This document shows positions 4,894 through 5,446 of a stretch of DNA of 5,446 nucleotides, piece after piece (the stretch's first letter is position 1; each line of letters starts with the position of its first letter). The notes beneath the pieces were generated by a model. The model saw nothing but the letters and a program-made list of their open reading frames with translations, was not told the DNA's origin and did no database searches. The position numbers and the translations under genes are program-made. This DNA comes from an uncultured Clostridium sp. (lineage in GTDB: Bacteria; Bacillota; Clostridia; UBA1212; UBA1255), in the NCBI GenBank assembly GCA_900555605.1, contig USLW01000164.1:1-5446 (forward strand). Direction: 5' to 3'.

Positions 4894-5446
4894 CGATAAT
4901 CACCCCGTCTTCCATGGTATAAATCGTATCCGCCACATCCATGATATTTACGTCATGTGTGGTCATAATGATCGTAAGTCCCTTTTCATCCACCAATTCC
5001 CGAAACATGTCAACAACGCGGAAGGAGGTCTTGCTGTCAAGCTCGGAAGTCGGCTCATCCGCCAGCAGCAGCATAGGTTCATGCGCCAATGCCCGGCTGA
5101 TGGCTACGCGGGCCTGTTCTCCCCCGGACATCTCTGCAGGCATATGATTCCGCCGTTCCTTAATTCCCATGCGTTCCAGCCAAGCGACTGCCTGCGACCG
5201 CCTGTCCTTTACCTTTATGCCGGCAATGGACAATGCAAATTCCACATTTTCAACAGCTGTCATCTGTGCCATCAGCGCAGTATTCTGAAAGATAATCCCA
5301 ACCTTCTGCCTCCTGAGCTCATCCCGCTGCTGATCGGAAAGAAGCGTTACATCCTGATCCATAAAATAAATATGTCCCGAGGTAGGCTGGTCAATCGTAC
5401 ACAGCATGTTCAGCAGCGTGGTTTTTCCGGAACCGTTGGGCCCAAT
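4868..5446 (-). CDS. ABC transporter ATPase (LolD/FtsE/MacB type), partial, 5' end outside
   Basis: This coding region enters from the right edge; 192 codons are visible, starting inside Walker A (IGPNGSGKTT). An in-frame ATG at 5407 is internal, not the start, because it would cut off Walker A. About 35-45 N-terminal residues are missing if the family length holds. Visible motifs are the Q-loop GIIFQNTALMAQMTAVENV, signature MSGGEQARVAISRA, Walker B LLLADEPTSELD and H-loop TTHD. All catalytic motifs in view are intact. The protein ends just after the ATPase core in a lysine run (AKKKKV) and lacks the long tail of the next ATPase. The two differ clearly in sequence, so they may form a heterodimer or serve two permeases. 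The genes overlap by 26 nt, which argues for co-transcription and coupled translation. Partner permease genes probably lie upstream of this window. Confidence 0.93.
   Translation of the reverse strand: MGPNGSGKTTLLNMLCTIDQPTSGHIYFMDQDVTLLSDQQRDELRRQKVGIIFQNTALMAQMTAVENVEFALSIAGIKVKDRRSQAVAWLERMGIKERRNHMPAEMSGGEQARVAISRALAHEPMLLLADEPTSELDSKTSFRVVDMFRELVDEKGLTIIMTTHDVNIMDVADTIYTMEDGVIIDVAKKKKV

Noticed and set aside
1..5446. CRISPR array, insertion sequence, attachment site or riboswitch
   Set aside because: I found no regularly spaced repeats, transposase motifs or terminal inverted repeats. The tRNA gene is intact with no duplicated 3' end in view, and no leader is long enough for a known riboswitch.

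Overview
The window looks like a chromosomal segment from a low-to-mid GC Gram-positive bacterium of the Clostridia (Bacillota). This rests on strong Shine-Dalgarno sites, textbook sigma-A promoters, two type II lipoprotein signal peptides, a CotH-family protein, a Clostridia-style pyridoxamine kinase followed by a DUF1294 membrane protein, and a tRNA gene with an encoded CCA end. The species cannot be named from sequence alone. Every gene called here lies on the minus strand, so transcription runs from high to low coordinates.

Right part (5446 down to 3185): an operon enters from the right edge. It holds the 3' part of a first ABC ATPase of the LolD/FtsE/MacB type (its start lies outside), then a second complete, non-identical ABC ATPase overlapping it by 26 nt, then a cyclophilin-fold lipoprotein 17 nt further on. 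The second ATPase has an N-terminal extension of about 30 residues. It also has a C-terminal tail of about 70 residues whose end resembles an AbrB/SpoVT swapped-hairpin domain. The lipoprotein has lost most of the residues that make a cyclophilin catalytic. The missing partner is probably one or more FtsX/MacB-like permeases upstream, beyond the window.

Middle part (3184 down to 1561): a separate promoter (TTGACG, 18 nt, TATAAT with an extended -10) drives a 437-residue CotH-type kinase-like lipoprotein. Below it is tRNA-Leu(UAA), with its own near-perfect promoter (TTGACA, 17 nt, TATGAT) and a Rho-independent terminator.

Left part (1560 down to 1): a pyridoxamine/pyridoxal kinase of the PfkB superfamily, for vitamin B6 salvage, overlaps a small DUF1294 membrane protein by 4 nt (ATGA), suggesting translational coupling. 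The last 385 bases hold no gene I can name. They contain a cysteine-rich minus-strand frame that runs off the left edge and a small inverted repeat.

The most unusual items are the ABC ATPase with an apparent AbrB-like tail and the eroded cyclophilin lipoprotein in the same operon. With the neighbouring CotH lipoprotein they suggest a cell-envelope or export module, which is inference.
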